Of a stretch of DNA of 36,991 nucleotides, positions 21,615 through 31,838 are shown in pieces (position 1 is the stretch's first letter; every line of letters begins with the position of its first letter). Source of the stretch: Hymenochaete sp. R1. Its lineage: Eukaryota; Basidiomycota; Agaricomycetes; Hymenochaetales; Hymenochaetaceae. The notes beneath the pieces are model-generated. The model did not search any database. It was not told where the DNA came from and saw nothing but the letters and a program-made list of their open reading frames with translations. Where the stretch lies: positions 1 through 36,991 of the forward strand of contig JAFREE010000199.1 of NCBI GenBank assembly GCA_019400425.1, given 5' to 3'. A program made the position numbers and the translations under genes.

Positions 21615-24036
21615 GTGATGATTATCCTTGTGGGTCCCATTTCTCCCGCGGCTCTCAAAGTCAACTTGGAGGATCGCTTCGCTTCGTCGCCCCAGGACAC
21701 TACTCCTTCCTCACCTTCCTCATCGTCTTCAGTATCATCATCACCGACGATGTCAACACGTCCTCGGCACAGTCTCCTCGCTCTTTTTGACCCTCTTTCG
21801 TCTCAGGAAGGTGTTTCTCACCAAAGTGCCTGCGACAGCGAAGTACAGACATCACCTTCCCCATCACCCTCTTCCGAATCTGGTTCCGACAAGGAGAACA
21901 TTAACGCTTTTGACAGCACAACGCCAAAGTGCACTCCTGTCAGGCATTCGACAAAACCTCACGATGACAGATGCTCTGAGACCCTGTTCTTCAAGCGTAC
22001 CTACTCCCGGAGCAGTAGACTCGCTACGGAAGCACCAGCCAACTCCACTCACGAGTCCATCTCTTTCGATCCAGCCCAGGACGCCTCCAATCTTTGTCTT
22101 GTCAAGCTCGCAGATGAATTGGATAAGGCGTGCAAGATCACCGACGACTCCTTCGTAAAAAGACCAGGAGCGCAGAGAGAACCATTAGCCGAGATACATT
22201 TGCCTCCGTCCAATTTTCAGACGCCACAGAGCATCTCGCGGAAGAAGAATCTCATTAATTTAGATACGCCAAAGTGCACTCCGAAGAGCGTCTCCAAGTT
22301 CGCGCAAGGGATCAAAGGGTATGAGGGTCTATCAGCCGCATTCACGTCCCCTTTGGCGTCCTCTGCGGCATCAGGTACGAGAACTCCGCGAAATCTGCTT
22401 TCTCCTTCCATCGTTATCACGACTCCTGTCGAGCGTCCCGCTCCTACGGCCGAAACCATAACTCCACCTCTTCGACCTCCGTTCATCCCATCCTTCGGAA
22501 CGAAAATAGGTACCCCGAAATCGCCTGAGCTTTCGCCGCGCTTTCAGGACCCACCTGCCAGTCTGGGAAGAGCGCACCCGGCCAACATTAGTTCGTCCTC
22601 ACTCGACATTCGAAGCTCGTTGGAAAAACAAATGGGTGTATCAGGAGACTTGCTCAAGGATGAGTCCTCATTTTTCACAAAAATGGACGACGAATCGTTT
22701 ACATCGGACTTCGAGTTGCCGAAGGAAGCAAAAATAACTGAACCGCCGGTTTCTAGGCAATCTAAATCGTCACGAAGTAGTCCTATCGTGGATGAAGAGT
22801 TCAACTTCGGTGAGCGCTTGTATTTGAAGTGTACGAGGTGCTTTTGCTAATTAAAGGCTAGACATCCCATCCCGACCCAGCCAAAGGGAAAGCATTGGTC
22901 GTAAGAGCTTGAGTTCCATAAGCAATCGCGCCCGTTCGAAAACGCCAATTGCTCGGCCCCGCTATAGTATCGGAGGCCTCACCGATACCTCGGACGAAGA
23001 TTCCGCACTCAGGTCCAATCGTCGTTCATCTGTCAAGTCCTCCGTCTCTTCAGTCTCTGGGCGAGATTCCCAATTATCCAAGCGAAGCCTCAGCAGAAAC
23101 TCATCTCGCCGGAGTTCCATCTACTCACACGCCGGCCTGGAGACTGATACGGATCTCGACCTTGATCTCGATGCAGAGGAAAGGGACGAGTTCGACGATG
23201 GAATCATGAGCGTCTCACAAAAGATGAGTGCTGGGTCAAGACCAAATGGAACCTCCGGTCAGAACCTTGTTCGTCCGAGACTTTCGTCCTCCGTCGCAGC
23301 AGATTCGACCAAGAAGCCTTTGGCTCGGTCCCAGTCGATGAGAAAACTAGGATCCAGCACCAGCATCACACCTCCATCTGCTACATCGACATCTGCTCGT
23401 TCGTCGAATTCTCGTCTATCATTGAGCCGACGTTCGAGTATAGGGATTGGACCCGGTGTGGGTGTGGACAAGGCAAAAGCAGGGTTCGATATCGCTTCGA
23501 GTCAAAATAGAGTGGTTCCGACTTCGAAACTTTCTGTGACAGGCTCAGTAAGAGGCCGGGAGAGTTTGTCAGGTTCCATCAAATCGAGCACAGCTAGTTT
23601 ACGCTCTAGCACCACGGCTGCCACAAGGCCAGTCGCCCCGCTTTCCAAAACTCCATCAACCTCAATCTTGCCTGCGGAACCACAGTCGAGGCTTAAAGCT
23701 GGCGTGAGTGCAGGTACCTCCAGCCTTCAACGCCGCACGTCCTTCCTTGGTTCCTCAACGACGTCAACTTTCCGACGAAGCTCATCCGCATCCACACTAC
23801 CAGTCGGTTCAGCGGGTGTCAACGGTAGCTCCGCGACTGCTGGCTCAAGACAGACCTTAGGCAAGCCGAGTACATCAGCGTCTTCCGGTACCGGAACGGG
23901 CTCGAAAGGGCTGAGTTTGGAGAGGTCAACGTCCAGGATTGGTGCTGTACGTGCCGGGTCTATGAGGGGGAATGTAGGAGCGGGTGGTGTAGCGAGCAAG
24001 AGAATCCCTGCTCCAAGCGTACGGAAGGTTTTCTGA
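21615..24036 (+). CDS. Disordered Ser/Thr-rich protein with KEN box and CDK-type sites
   Basis: Two exons, 21615-22809 and 22862-24036, give 789 aa. A second in-frame ATG at 21750 gives 744 aa and begins MSTRPRHSLLALFDPL; I consider this start at least as likely because the first 45 residues are low-complexity. The protein is almost wholly disordered. A KEN motif (SDKENIN, residues 93-95 from the first ATG) and an RxxL (RHSL, 51-54) are candidate APC/C degrons. TPKCTP occurs twice (near 104 and 216), and TPVR, TPK and TPR are minimal CDK sites. The second exon is a Ser/Arg-rich tract with many RRSS, RRSSI and SRRSS motifs, resembling kinase-target or microtubule-binding basic regions. No folded domain is visible. 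A cell-cycle role is inference from the short motifs; I do not recognise the family. Confidence 0.75.
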
Positions 24037-24516
24037 TCTTCGATCTGTATTGAAGGTCTCAGCGTGGCCTGGTACGGTCTGGTATCGCATTTAGCATTTT
24101 GGACATTCCATCCCACACATACATGTCATGACCTTTTGGGTTCTGGTCTTTCATCATGGATCTCAGTTATTTTGCCTTTCGTCAGCCTTTTACTCGCATA
24201 TTTCTCATTTGCAGGTGGGTCAAACGAAATTTGCTCTCGTGTTCTTCATATGCGCTATTCATATTTAACTCTTCTCGTCCCACCCATGCTTTTTGCATAA
24301 ACATTCTTCCTATATGATTCTTTCTCTCCTCGATTGCGGATAATGATAATTAGCAAGCAGATGATTGGTTTTTCCTTGATGTATCTGTACATAAACCCAT
24401 GCGTCTACGAACGGAATAGAAAAAAAAAATCCAGATTCAACTCAAAGAAACGGTGACTAGCTCCAGGATGGGGTTTACGTCTGAGCCTGAGCCTGAGTCC
24501 GCGCGTTTGAGCCGCC
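24037..24516. other. Convergent 3' intergenic region
   Basis: This lies between the KEN-box gene and COQ4 stops. It holds a T-rich tract, an A-run near 24420-24429 and a short GAGCCT triplet repeat at ~24483-24497. No gene was seen. Confidence 0.5.
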
Positions 24517-25549
24517 CTACGTTGACACCACCTTCGCTTTCCTCCACACTGTCGGCGGTGGCTCAATGAGCCCCAACTCCTTCCTCAGCTCGCCTATATC
24601 CTGCTCCCACCTCTCCTCCCAAAATACGGAAATCAACCCCCTCGTCGCACTCCCGCCCCCACACCTAATCGCCCACGGCAAGTACTCCCTAAAGTACCTT
24701 TCCCTTCTCTTCGCGCTAAGCCTCCATACGCCGAGAGTCGCAGCCATACCGCACATCGGCAAACCGAGGTTGGCGAACTCGAAGGCCTTGACGGCGATTT
24801 CGGAGAGGCCGTCGACGGGGAGGCCGAGGACGGCGTGGTAGAGGTCGTGGCATTCGCGATAGCGTTGCATCACGTACGCCAGCTCTTCGTCGGATTGGAC
24901 GTACCGGACGGGCTCGCGCGAGTCGGGGGTGACGTTGCAGGCGGTGAGCCAGGTGTGGTAGGTGTGACCGAGGGTGTTGGGCGGTAGGGAGGCGAGTGTG
25001 GGGAGAGAGAGGGTGGTGGAAGAGATGCGGGGGCGGGTACGGAGGATTCGGCGACCTTCGGGGTGAGAAAGCATTTGGGAGCGGAGGTGGGGGAGGACGG
25101 GGCCTGCGGTCGTCTCTCCGAGGGCGGCAACCATGTCTAGGTGGGCGTTCATTATGTGCGTTGCGTTGCGTGTATCCGGGGAAGGTGATGCGGTAAAACG
25201 AGGGGGAAGTGCGTTCATTGTGTGAACCATAGTCAATAAGAAATGGGTAACAAAATCAAGGGTGAATGGGAGGTCAAGGCTCACCTGCTCTGTTTGGGTT
25301 TGTGAGGAGAACGATGCCTGATCCGAGAGCAAGGAAGGCGTTCTCGAACCAGTTCAGGGGTATGTGATTCTCGTACGCCTTTGCCTGACCGACATTGCTA
25401 CTACTGCCATACCGACGAGGAGTACTTGCACTTGGGTTCTGGCAATGGAATTGTGGTTGGTGGATTGTTAATGCAGGCACAGTAGTGGCTAAGCTGAGAT
25501 GTGGTTTAGACCAGGACAACAAAGGGCGACTTAGACTTTGCGGTAGCAT
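24517..25549 (-). CDS. COQ4: Ubiquinone biosynthesis protein COQ4, mitochondrial
   Basis: Coq4 is a matrix-side, peripheral inner-membrane protein that organises the ubiquinone (CoQ) biosynthetic complex and is linked to ring decarboxylation/hydroxylation. Two exons, 25285-25549 and 24517-25136, give 294 aa. The zinc-binding signature HDxxH-x11-E is complete: His185, Asp186, His189 and Glu201 in HDLYHAVLGLP...E. The conserved C-terminal segments RYFREYLPWAIRCG and FWEERWEQDI are present. The N-terminus MLPQSLSRPLLSWSKPHLSL is basic and lacks acidic residues, as expected for a mitochondrial presequence. An in-frame ATG at 25669 would add 40 residues, but these contain several acidic residues and look less like a leader. 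The intron is 148 nt, longer than most here, and itself contains open sequence. Confidence 0.95.
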
Positions 25550-26164
25550 CCGGCGTTGGAATGGGCTGAGCTGAGTCCTGAATTCGCTGGATTCTCGCTG
25601 AGAGAGAGTCAGAGGCGATGCACCGAAGACGCGTTGATCTGCGTGTCGATCAATTTTCGAGATTTGCATCCTTTCTCGGATCCGGATCCTTTCCTTCCTT
25701 CTTCTTTTCCTCTGACCGCGATGTCCATGACTCGATCACTTTAGTGAAAGGTCGTTGAGCCACGCTAGCCACGCTCTTCTCGCATGAGAATCAGCCTTGA
25801 CCGTCTGTTCGATAAAGGCCACGTGTCGGTCATGGAAACTACCTTTTCTCCTCAAACTCGGGGTAATACAACAGACGCGTCCATATCTGTTCTCGCTTGC
25901 TCATCCCTCCCTGGCTTTTTCATTGTATCTTTTGTTCGACTCCTGGCCCCTCACCTTAGGTTTCTCTTCCGTAGAAATCGCGCTCGTATGTATGCCTGTC
26001 TGCTTGTTACGACCTAGATGTGGCTGCAATGGTGCGTCTGTGGTTCATTCCTCCTCGAGCATATAAAAGTCATAAATTCTTGTTTTTGGGAAACCAACCC
26101 TTCTCTCTCCTGCCCTCTCTCCCGAAGCATCTCATACCCTCGCTTTTAGTTTCCTCAGTGAACC
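25550..26164. promoter_or_regulatory. Divergent promoter between COQ4 and the acidic-protein gene
   Basis: About 615 bases. A direct repeat of GCCACGCT occurs at ~25761-25778. A TATA-like ATATAAAA lies at 26061. No gene was recognised in it. Confidence 0.5.
26061..26068 (+). promoter_or_regulatory. TATA-like box
   Basis: ATATAAAA about 100 nt upstream of the start codon at 26165, at the spacing expected for a TATA box plus a 5' UTR of ~70 nt. Confidence 0.4.
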
Positions 26165-27577
26165 ATGCTCCGTTCACACTCTCGATCTCATGGTCGACAA
26201 CCTTCTACTTCGCGTATCGCCAGCAGGCTTGGCCTCCCAGGAGTCTCTTCGGTTCAAGTCAACGTTAGCTCCGCCACTCGCCGTTCCAACCCCAACGGTG
26301 ACCCAGAATTGGAAGATTCTGAGTCGGAGTACTCTTACGGTGTCGACCATGCGTCCGTCTTCACCGAAGAGATCTCCCTAAACGAAGTCGATTTTAACGG
26401 GATCTACCCGGATTCTGACATGGGTGTGGCTTTCCCGGAAGCAAGGGATCCAGATCCACAGCTAAGCCCGACATCGAGCCCGAAGAGTCCCAAACGGGAG
26501 TCAGAGGAGACGAGAGTCTCAAAATCTGGGCTTGATTCCGAAGGTGGCTTGAAAAAGCTCAAGGACGAGGTGGAGATGCCCGATGAGATCGATACTATCG
26601 ATGGCAACGAGTCTGAGCTCACTTGGGAGCAAGACCAGGCTCGTGGACTATTCTCGAAGGAGGATGCCAATGATGACATCCAGAACCTGGCTGCGCAGGC
26701 CGCAAGATCTCGAAGGAAACGCTTCCGCGACGACCAATCCGTGGATGGTCCTCAAGCCGATGACGGACCGGAGACCGAAGCTAAATGCGAAAGTGGAAGC
26801 GACCAGGAGTCCTTGAAAAGCGTAAAGTCCTGGGCGACCTTTGAGCTTCCACCGACGCCCCCGTCGGAGGACCAACTGGATTTCTTGCAGGCACAAGGAG
26901 AGTTTGAGCCGCCGTCTCGTCCGGAGACCATCCTCGCGCCTCCAATGGTTCCAGAGATCACAGTGAGCGTGCATTACTATTTTGAACTAACGAGAGAGTA
27001 TACTCATCATCTCCCTTCGAAGCCCTCTACTTCCATGCGCGCTCTTCCCCAGGACATCAAGGGTGAGGTCAAATCCAAGGGCAACAGCAAGGCGAAAGTC
27101 AAGGATGTCTTCAAACGAATCTTCTGCCTCGGGTACGTCTCCTCCACTAACAAAAAGTACACGAAACCTTGAGCATCTCTAACGTATATTGATATTAGGT
27201 CCTCCCTCACAACTTCCGCCGCCGAGCAGTTCTCTCTCATACAACTTCCTCCTGCGCCCGTTGGCCGTCACCACCACCGATACTTCCCTACCGCGTCCAA
27301 CTCTGCTGCGTCCCTTTTTGATGGCCATCGAAGGAGCTCCGCGATCAGCTCGAGCTTGCGCACGCGTAGCGCCATGACATACAAGCACAAAGGCGCGAGG
27401 GTGGAGAGTCCTGTGTCGTACACGCACGCGCGCGACCACGACGAGAGCTTGAGCCTACGCGCTGTGGAGTCCATCCGAGTCGTCTCCAGCCCGACGCGCC
27501 GTCGACTGAATGCGGGATTGTCTGCTAAGAACGCCAAAGTGGGGTCTGGTTCGGGGTGCGTGCTTGATATTCGCTAA
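26165..27577 (+). CDS. Unknown acidic, disordered protein with a basic C-terminus
   Basis: Three exons, 26165-26962, 27053-27132 and 27199-27577, give 418 aa. The first ~265 residues are acidic and Ser-rich, with possible CDK-type sites (SPTSSPKSPKR) and a stretch ELTWEQDQARGLFSKEDA that could form a helix. A short basic patch ARSRRKRFRDD near 178-188 could be a nuclear signal. The second exon encodes a Lys-rich segment (KSKGNSKAKVKDVFKRIFC). The final part is Ser/Arg-rich and ends VGSGSGCVLDIR. Both introns are canonical and keep phase, which supports a real gene. I do not recognise the family and see no catalytic motif. A T-rich and microsatellite-bearing region follows the stop. Confidence 0.7.
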
Positions 27578-28427
27578 GTGCTTTGTTGGTGCGGTAGTAG
27601 TGGCTGTCTTTGAAAAAGGCCCTGGAGGCTGAGAAGACAAATGAGCCTGAAAAAATAAAACCTAACCTTTTTCTTCTTTCCCTTTCCCTTTCCCTTTCCC
27701 TTTCCCTTTCCCTTTCCCTTTCGTGCAATGTTCACTTTCTGTCTGTCTTTACCTTGTCCCATAGTCACATTCTACATCCCTCGCCCATCATCTCTTTTCC
27801 ATCCCCCCACCCCCCTTCCGTTTCCTTCCCCCCTGTTGTTTGTTCTATTCATAGTCATGTCACACGACGCTGGTCGTCTCCCCATCCTTGTTCACACCCT
27901 TGTTCGCCCCTTCATTCACTTTCTAACGCTTATTACGTCCCTTTACTCAATGTCATGTCCTTTAACGGTTCCCTGCGACTCTCCTTCGATGATTTTACTC
28001 ACGACTACATAAATGTTTCCATCGTATTTGATTTCATGCCCCCGACGCGCATTCGTTACTCTGTATCGTTAGCTGTTTCTTTCCGTTTCTTCTTTCTCTT
28101 CTTGAGCCTCGATTAGATCGGGTTCTTTCTTACTCCTACATGTTCTCGTCCTTTTCTTTCATACCCTTTGTTGTATTGGTAACCTTTTTCTACGCCGCTT
28201 TCGTTCTGTTTTGCTTCTGGCTTGCCTATTGCTTTCAAATCGTCGCACGTTGTCGTTGGTTGTACAGTATGGACAGCCACAGCGAATATTTCAGAAATCT
28301 ATGTATGTGCTTTGAATGTAGTATACAAATGCATCGCTCCCAGCCCAGACTCCGTCCATCCATGGCATATATCCAAGTAAGTCCCCACACGTCCCCATGC
28401 TAACTCCCTCTCTCTTTCTTACATCCC
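27578..28427. other. Intergenic, pyrimidine-rich
   Basis: About 850 bases between converging genes. The plus strand is C/T-rich from ~27660 to 28220, including a CCCTTT microsatellite. Open frames here are side effects of composition. No RNA gene or transposon was recognised, and I see no clear match to the terminal inverted repeat. Confidence 0.5.
27680..27722 (+). repeat. CCCTTT microsatellite
   Basis: Seven perfect tandem CCCTTT units, about 100 bases after the stop of the acidic-protein gene. Likely polymorphic in length. Confidence 0.9.
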
Positions 28428-29832
28428 TCAAACACCCAACACCCTCTTCCCCCACTGCCAAACCGCATAGCTCGTCGCCGTCATCGGCACCACTTTCGCA
28501 TACCCAATCCCCAAACCAACATAAAACCCCCTACACCCCTGCGCCACCCAAATCCGACGTACGGTTTCCCCCAGCGAGAGCCACGCGCGCGGGTCCGGGT
28601 TCGTGAGCCCGCCGACCTGCATGCGGCGTCGAATGATCTCGAAGGGGTACGAAACGGTTTGGGCGAGGGTCCCGGCGAGGGCGCCGATGGTGAGGTCCAA
28701 GACGGGCGTTGGTTTTGGTTTTGGGGCGGGAAGGGAGGTGGACGGTGTGTGAGGGACGAGGTGGGAGCGGAGGTAGCCCCATGTGAGGAAGGATGTCCCG
28801 GCGTAGGGTATCATGCCCATTAGTGTGACTGTGAAGCCGCGGTAGAACGAAAGGATGGGGACGTGGTAGAAGAGGTGAGAGCGGAGGGTTTTGCTGAAGG
28901 GAGACTGTGACGTGCGAAGCTCGGTGAGGAAGGAGGAACGCGGGACGTAGGCGGCAGACTCATGATATATGTTAGATATAGCAGTGCGGAGGGAGGGATG
29001 TGTGTTTGTGAGAGATGTCGGAGTGGGGGGTTGGAGGGAAGGCGCGGATTGACGGGAACGGGTGACATAGGCCAGGCGGACCCGCGTTAGTTCTAATGGG
29101 TATGTGAAGCAGACAGACAATGTTCCTAAAGCGAACTTGAGCATATAGTAGTCTTGCCACGAATAAGTAGGCACACCTGAAAGAGATCCAGCAGCAAATC
29201 GTCTTAAGTTGGTCTCACTCTCTCGAGTAGGCATCAATGTCTTCAGGTGAGCGACCAAGTCAGCACCCATACGCCACAAAGATTAGCCAGGTGTAACCTT
29301 ACTAGATGTATTTGGTCATACAACATGTATTTGATTGCGGCATAGGGGAATATTCGAAGCAAGGTCGCTGAGTGACCCTGGAAGAGACCCACGACGCCGC
29401 TTTGGCGGTAAATCTCGACGCCAGCGCGGTACGCGCCAGTCCAAGTCCCTACAGACACAACATTGTTAGCGACAGGAGAGTTCCAGTCGATGTGAGTAGC
29501 GGGCCACGGCAGAAAATGTGTAGTGGCATACCTGCATATTTCTGAAATTCGGGATTAGACGTCTGGAAGAGAATCTTGACTCTGTCGAGTGGTGCAACGA
29601 GCGATTTGGCCTGTGAAACGGCAAAGAAGATGTGGCAGGCCATGTCAACATGATTGCTCAAGTAACAAGGTAGCAGTAATAGACGTACTACACATCCTGC
29701 AACGCCGCCCGCAAGCCCCGACTTGAGGACATACTCAAAACTCTGATTCTCCCTCTTGCCCCTCAAGCTCTCCCTTTTCTCAAGGTACCTTATGTGATTG
29801 GATGTGGCTTCTAGCGGTTCATTAGAAGGCAT
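28428..29832 (-). CDS. Mitochondrial carrier protein, Leu5/SLC25A42-like (CoA transport)
   Basis: Six-helix inner-membrane carrier; yeast Leu5 is required for coenzyme A accumulation in the matrix. Five exons, 29692-29832, 29532-29610, 29303-29448, 29177-29240 and 28428-29125, give 375 aa. All three carrier signatures are present: PLDRVK (repeat 1), PLELTRVR (repeat 2) and PFEIIRRR (repeat 3). The segments [33 protein letters not shown] and [17 protein letters not shown] are typical of the Leu5/Graves-disease carrier branch. The intron at 29126-29176 was placed so that [14 protein letters not shown] is continuous; unspliced it would add 17 residues between helices. A linker of ~50 residues in repeat 2 (rich in Pro/Thr/Ser) is longer than usual. 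The substrate is inferred from family resemblance. Confidence 0.9.
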
Positions 29833-30135
29833 TCGAGGTGCTCGTCAGAGCTTGATGTGCATGTAGGGGTGTGAAACCAAGAAGGAAAGAGAAAGAAGAA
29901 AGGCGGAGGTAGCGGAAGAACGGGAGAGGCGGATTTCAGCAGCGGATCTTACGAAAAGGTTGTCCCGTGATCTTTGACCTGCCTTTTCGAGAACTGTGCG
30001 TCGATCACCCAAGTAGATCGAAGTCGCTGGCTGGCGGGCCAACTTCAAGTTCCCGGCCAACAGCTAATTCCTAGTCCGCACCGCGTTACCAGTCTTGCTC
30101 ACCACGCGCCATTGAGCGGAAACGAAAACAGAGAG
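29833..30135. promoter_or_regulatory. Divergent promoter between the carrier and CWC2
   Basis: About 303 bases between two divergent start codons. No TATA box is obvious. The frame of the CWC2 first exon stays open upstream to ~29974 but lacks a plausible conserved extension. Confidence 0.45.
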
Positions 30136-31552
30136 ATGAACACGCGGGTAGACCAAAGTCAAGGAGGCGCTCGATATGTACTTATTGAACCTGGCGCGAC
30201 GTCTAAGCCTCCGAAGAAGTTAAAGCCGGCTCGAAAGCAGGTTGAACCAGGACAGGTCGTGAAAAAGGAACCGGAGCAGACGGGGAAGGAGTACAGTGCG
30301 TTTTTTCACTGCTACCCTTGTTTCGCTATGTCATGATTCTCACCGCACGATCTGTAGATATCTGGTATAACAAATGGGCAGGCGGTGACAGGGAAGATAG
30401 TTATTCCAAGTACGATTTCTCATTTGTTCAAAACGAAGAACATCTTCGCTCATATTCCCTTCTCCTTAGCAAAGTCAAGTCTCAAACTCGCTGTAGCATT
30501 AAACGTGACCAGGGTCTCACACGCGCCAACACCACCGGCATGAAATACTGCTGCCTCTTTTTCGCTCGCGGATGCTGTCCATACGGCTGGGAGTGCGACT
30601 ACCAACACACGCTCCCGGACCTGACCAAGGCGCTACCCGATACTTCAAAGGATATCTTTGCACGCGACAAGTTTGTAGACTACCGAGACGACATGGGTGG
30701 TGTTGGGAGCTTCTCAAGGGTGAATCGGACGTTGTATGTGGGGAGGATTAAGGAGACGGGTCCGGGGCCTGAGACAGAGGAAATTGTGATCAGGCATTTC
30801 AGGGAGTGGGGGCAGATCGAAAAAAGTGCGTGGCCATCCTCATTCGTCCTCAAATATGCTTCGTCCTGGCCGCGTTATTTTTTGCCTGGCCATTTTGCTC
30901 ATGCTTCTCTCTCCCACCCCCTTCCACGATAGTCCGTGTTCTCCAATACCGCTCCGTCGCCTTCGTTACCTACGTCTCCGAATTCTCCGCCCAATTCGCA
31001 AAAGAAGCCATGGCGTGCCAGTCCCTCGACAACGATGAGATCCTCAACGTCCGCTGGGCTACCGAGGACCCGAACCCGACCGCAAAAGTCGCGGAACACG
31101 AGCGAATACTCGAAGTCGGAAAACAAGCTATCAAAGAGCGGATGGACCCAAGAATCGTGGATGCAATGATGCAGGTGAAAGCGTTGGAAGAGGGGAGAGA
31201 GGTAGAACCGGAACCGGAACCAGTGGAGGAGTCGGAAGAAGAGATGGCTCAAAGGAGAGAGCTGGAGGAGATGGCGGATGAGGCTGCTCATGGTGAGGGC
31301 GATGATGGCGATGACGTCCCACAGGCGAAAAGACGGCGGTTGGAAGACGTACAAGATCAACCAGAAAATATACCGAAGGCTGTTGGACTCTTGAACGCGG
31401 ATACCATTGAGGGATTGAAGTACTTTGCGGAGCTTCGAAAACGGCACGAAGGTTCGGCGACTGCGACCATTGGAAAGCAAGCGCCGTTGGGTGCTCCTAA
31501 AAAAGGGATGGGGCTAAACTTAGACTACGGGAGCGAGGGCGACGATGATTGA
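30136..31552 (+). CDS. CWC2: Pre-mRNA-splicing factor CWC2 (CCCH zinc finger + RRM)
   Basis: Subunit of the Prp19-associated complex that contacts U6 snRNA and the pre-mRNA in the active spliceosome. Four exons, 30136-30295, 30358-30409, 30470-30825 and 30933-31552, give 395 aa. The conserved N-terminal block EYNIWYNKWAGGDREDSY is recreated by splicing exons 1 and 2. A CCCH zinc finger has Cys99, Cys107, Cys113 and His117 (CLFFARGCCPYGWECDYQH). An RRM follows at ~160-235 with RNP2 TLYVGRI and RNP1 RSVAFVTY, again joined across an intron. A C-terminal region of ~150 residues is acidic with a basic patch QAKRRRLED, ending GLNLDYGSEGDDD. The size and order match fungal Cwc2; human RBM22 has the same layout. 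It is divergent from the mitochondrial carrier and convergent with TMA46. Confidence 0.95.
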
Positions 31553-31838
31553 CGGTATTGCTTGACTCTGAGGGTCATTATGTTTATTTTGTACTCCAGT
31601 TGGTGCTGGTGATGCACTATGCAGCCTGAGCTCAGTTTCTTGGCTCGTCGATGCTCTGTAACTTATATATTCAACAAAAAGTGAATCCTGGACTTTAGTA
31701 TGTGTGTTGAACTCCAGTCATGCATAGTCCTTGTCCATAATCAACTCGAAATAGTGTCATACAAACATCCTGCCTATAAACTCACCATCCCTCGTCAACA
31801 CAATCGCCACAGAAGAAAACGAACCTCCCAAGAGGCTC

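Noticed and set aside
27610..28116. 168-codon frame after the acidic-protein gene
   Set aside because: It runs through the CCCTTT microsatellite and C/T-rich sequence with no domain; the open frame follows from composition.
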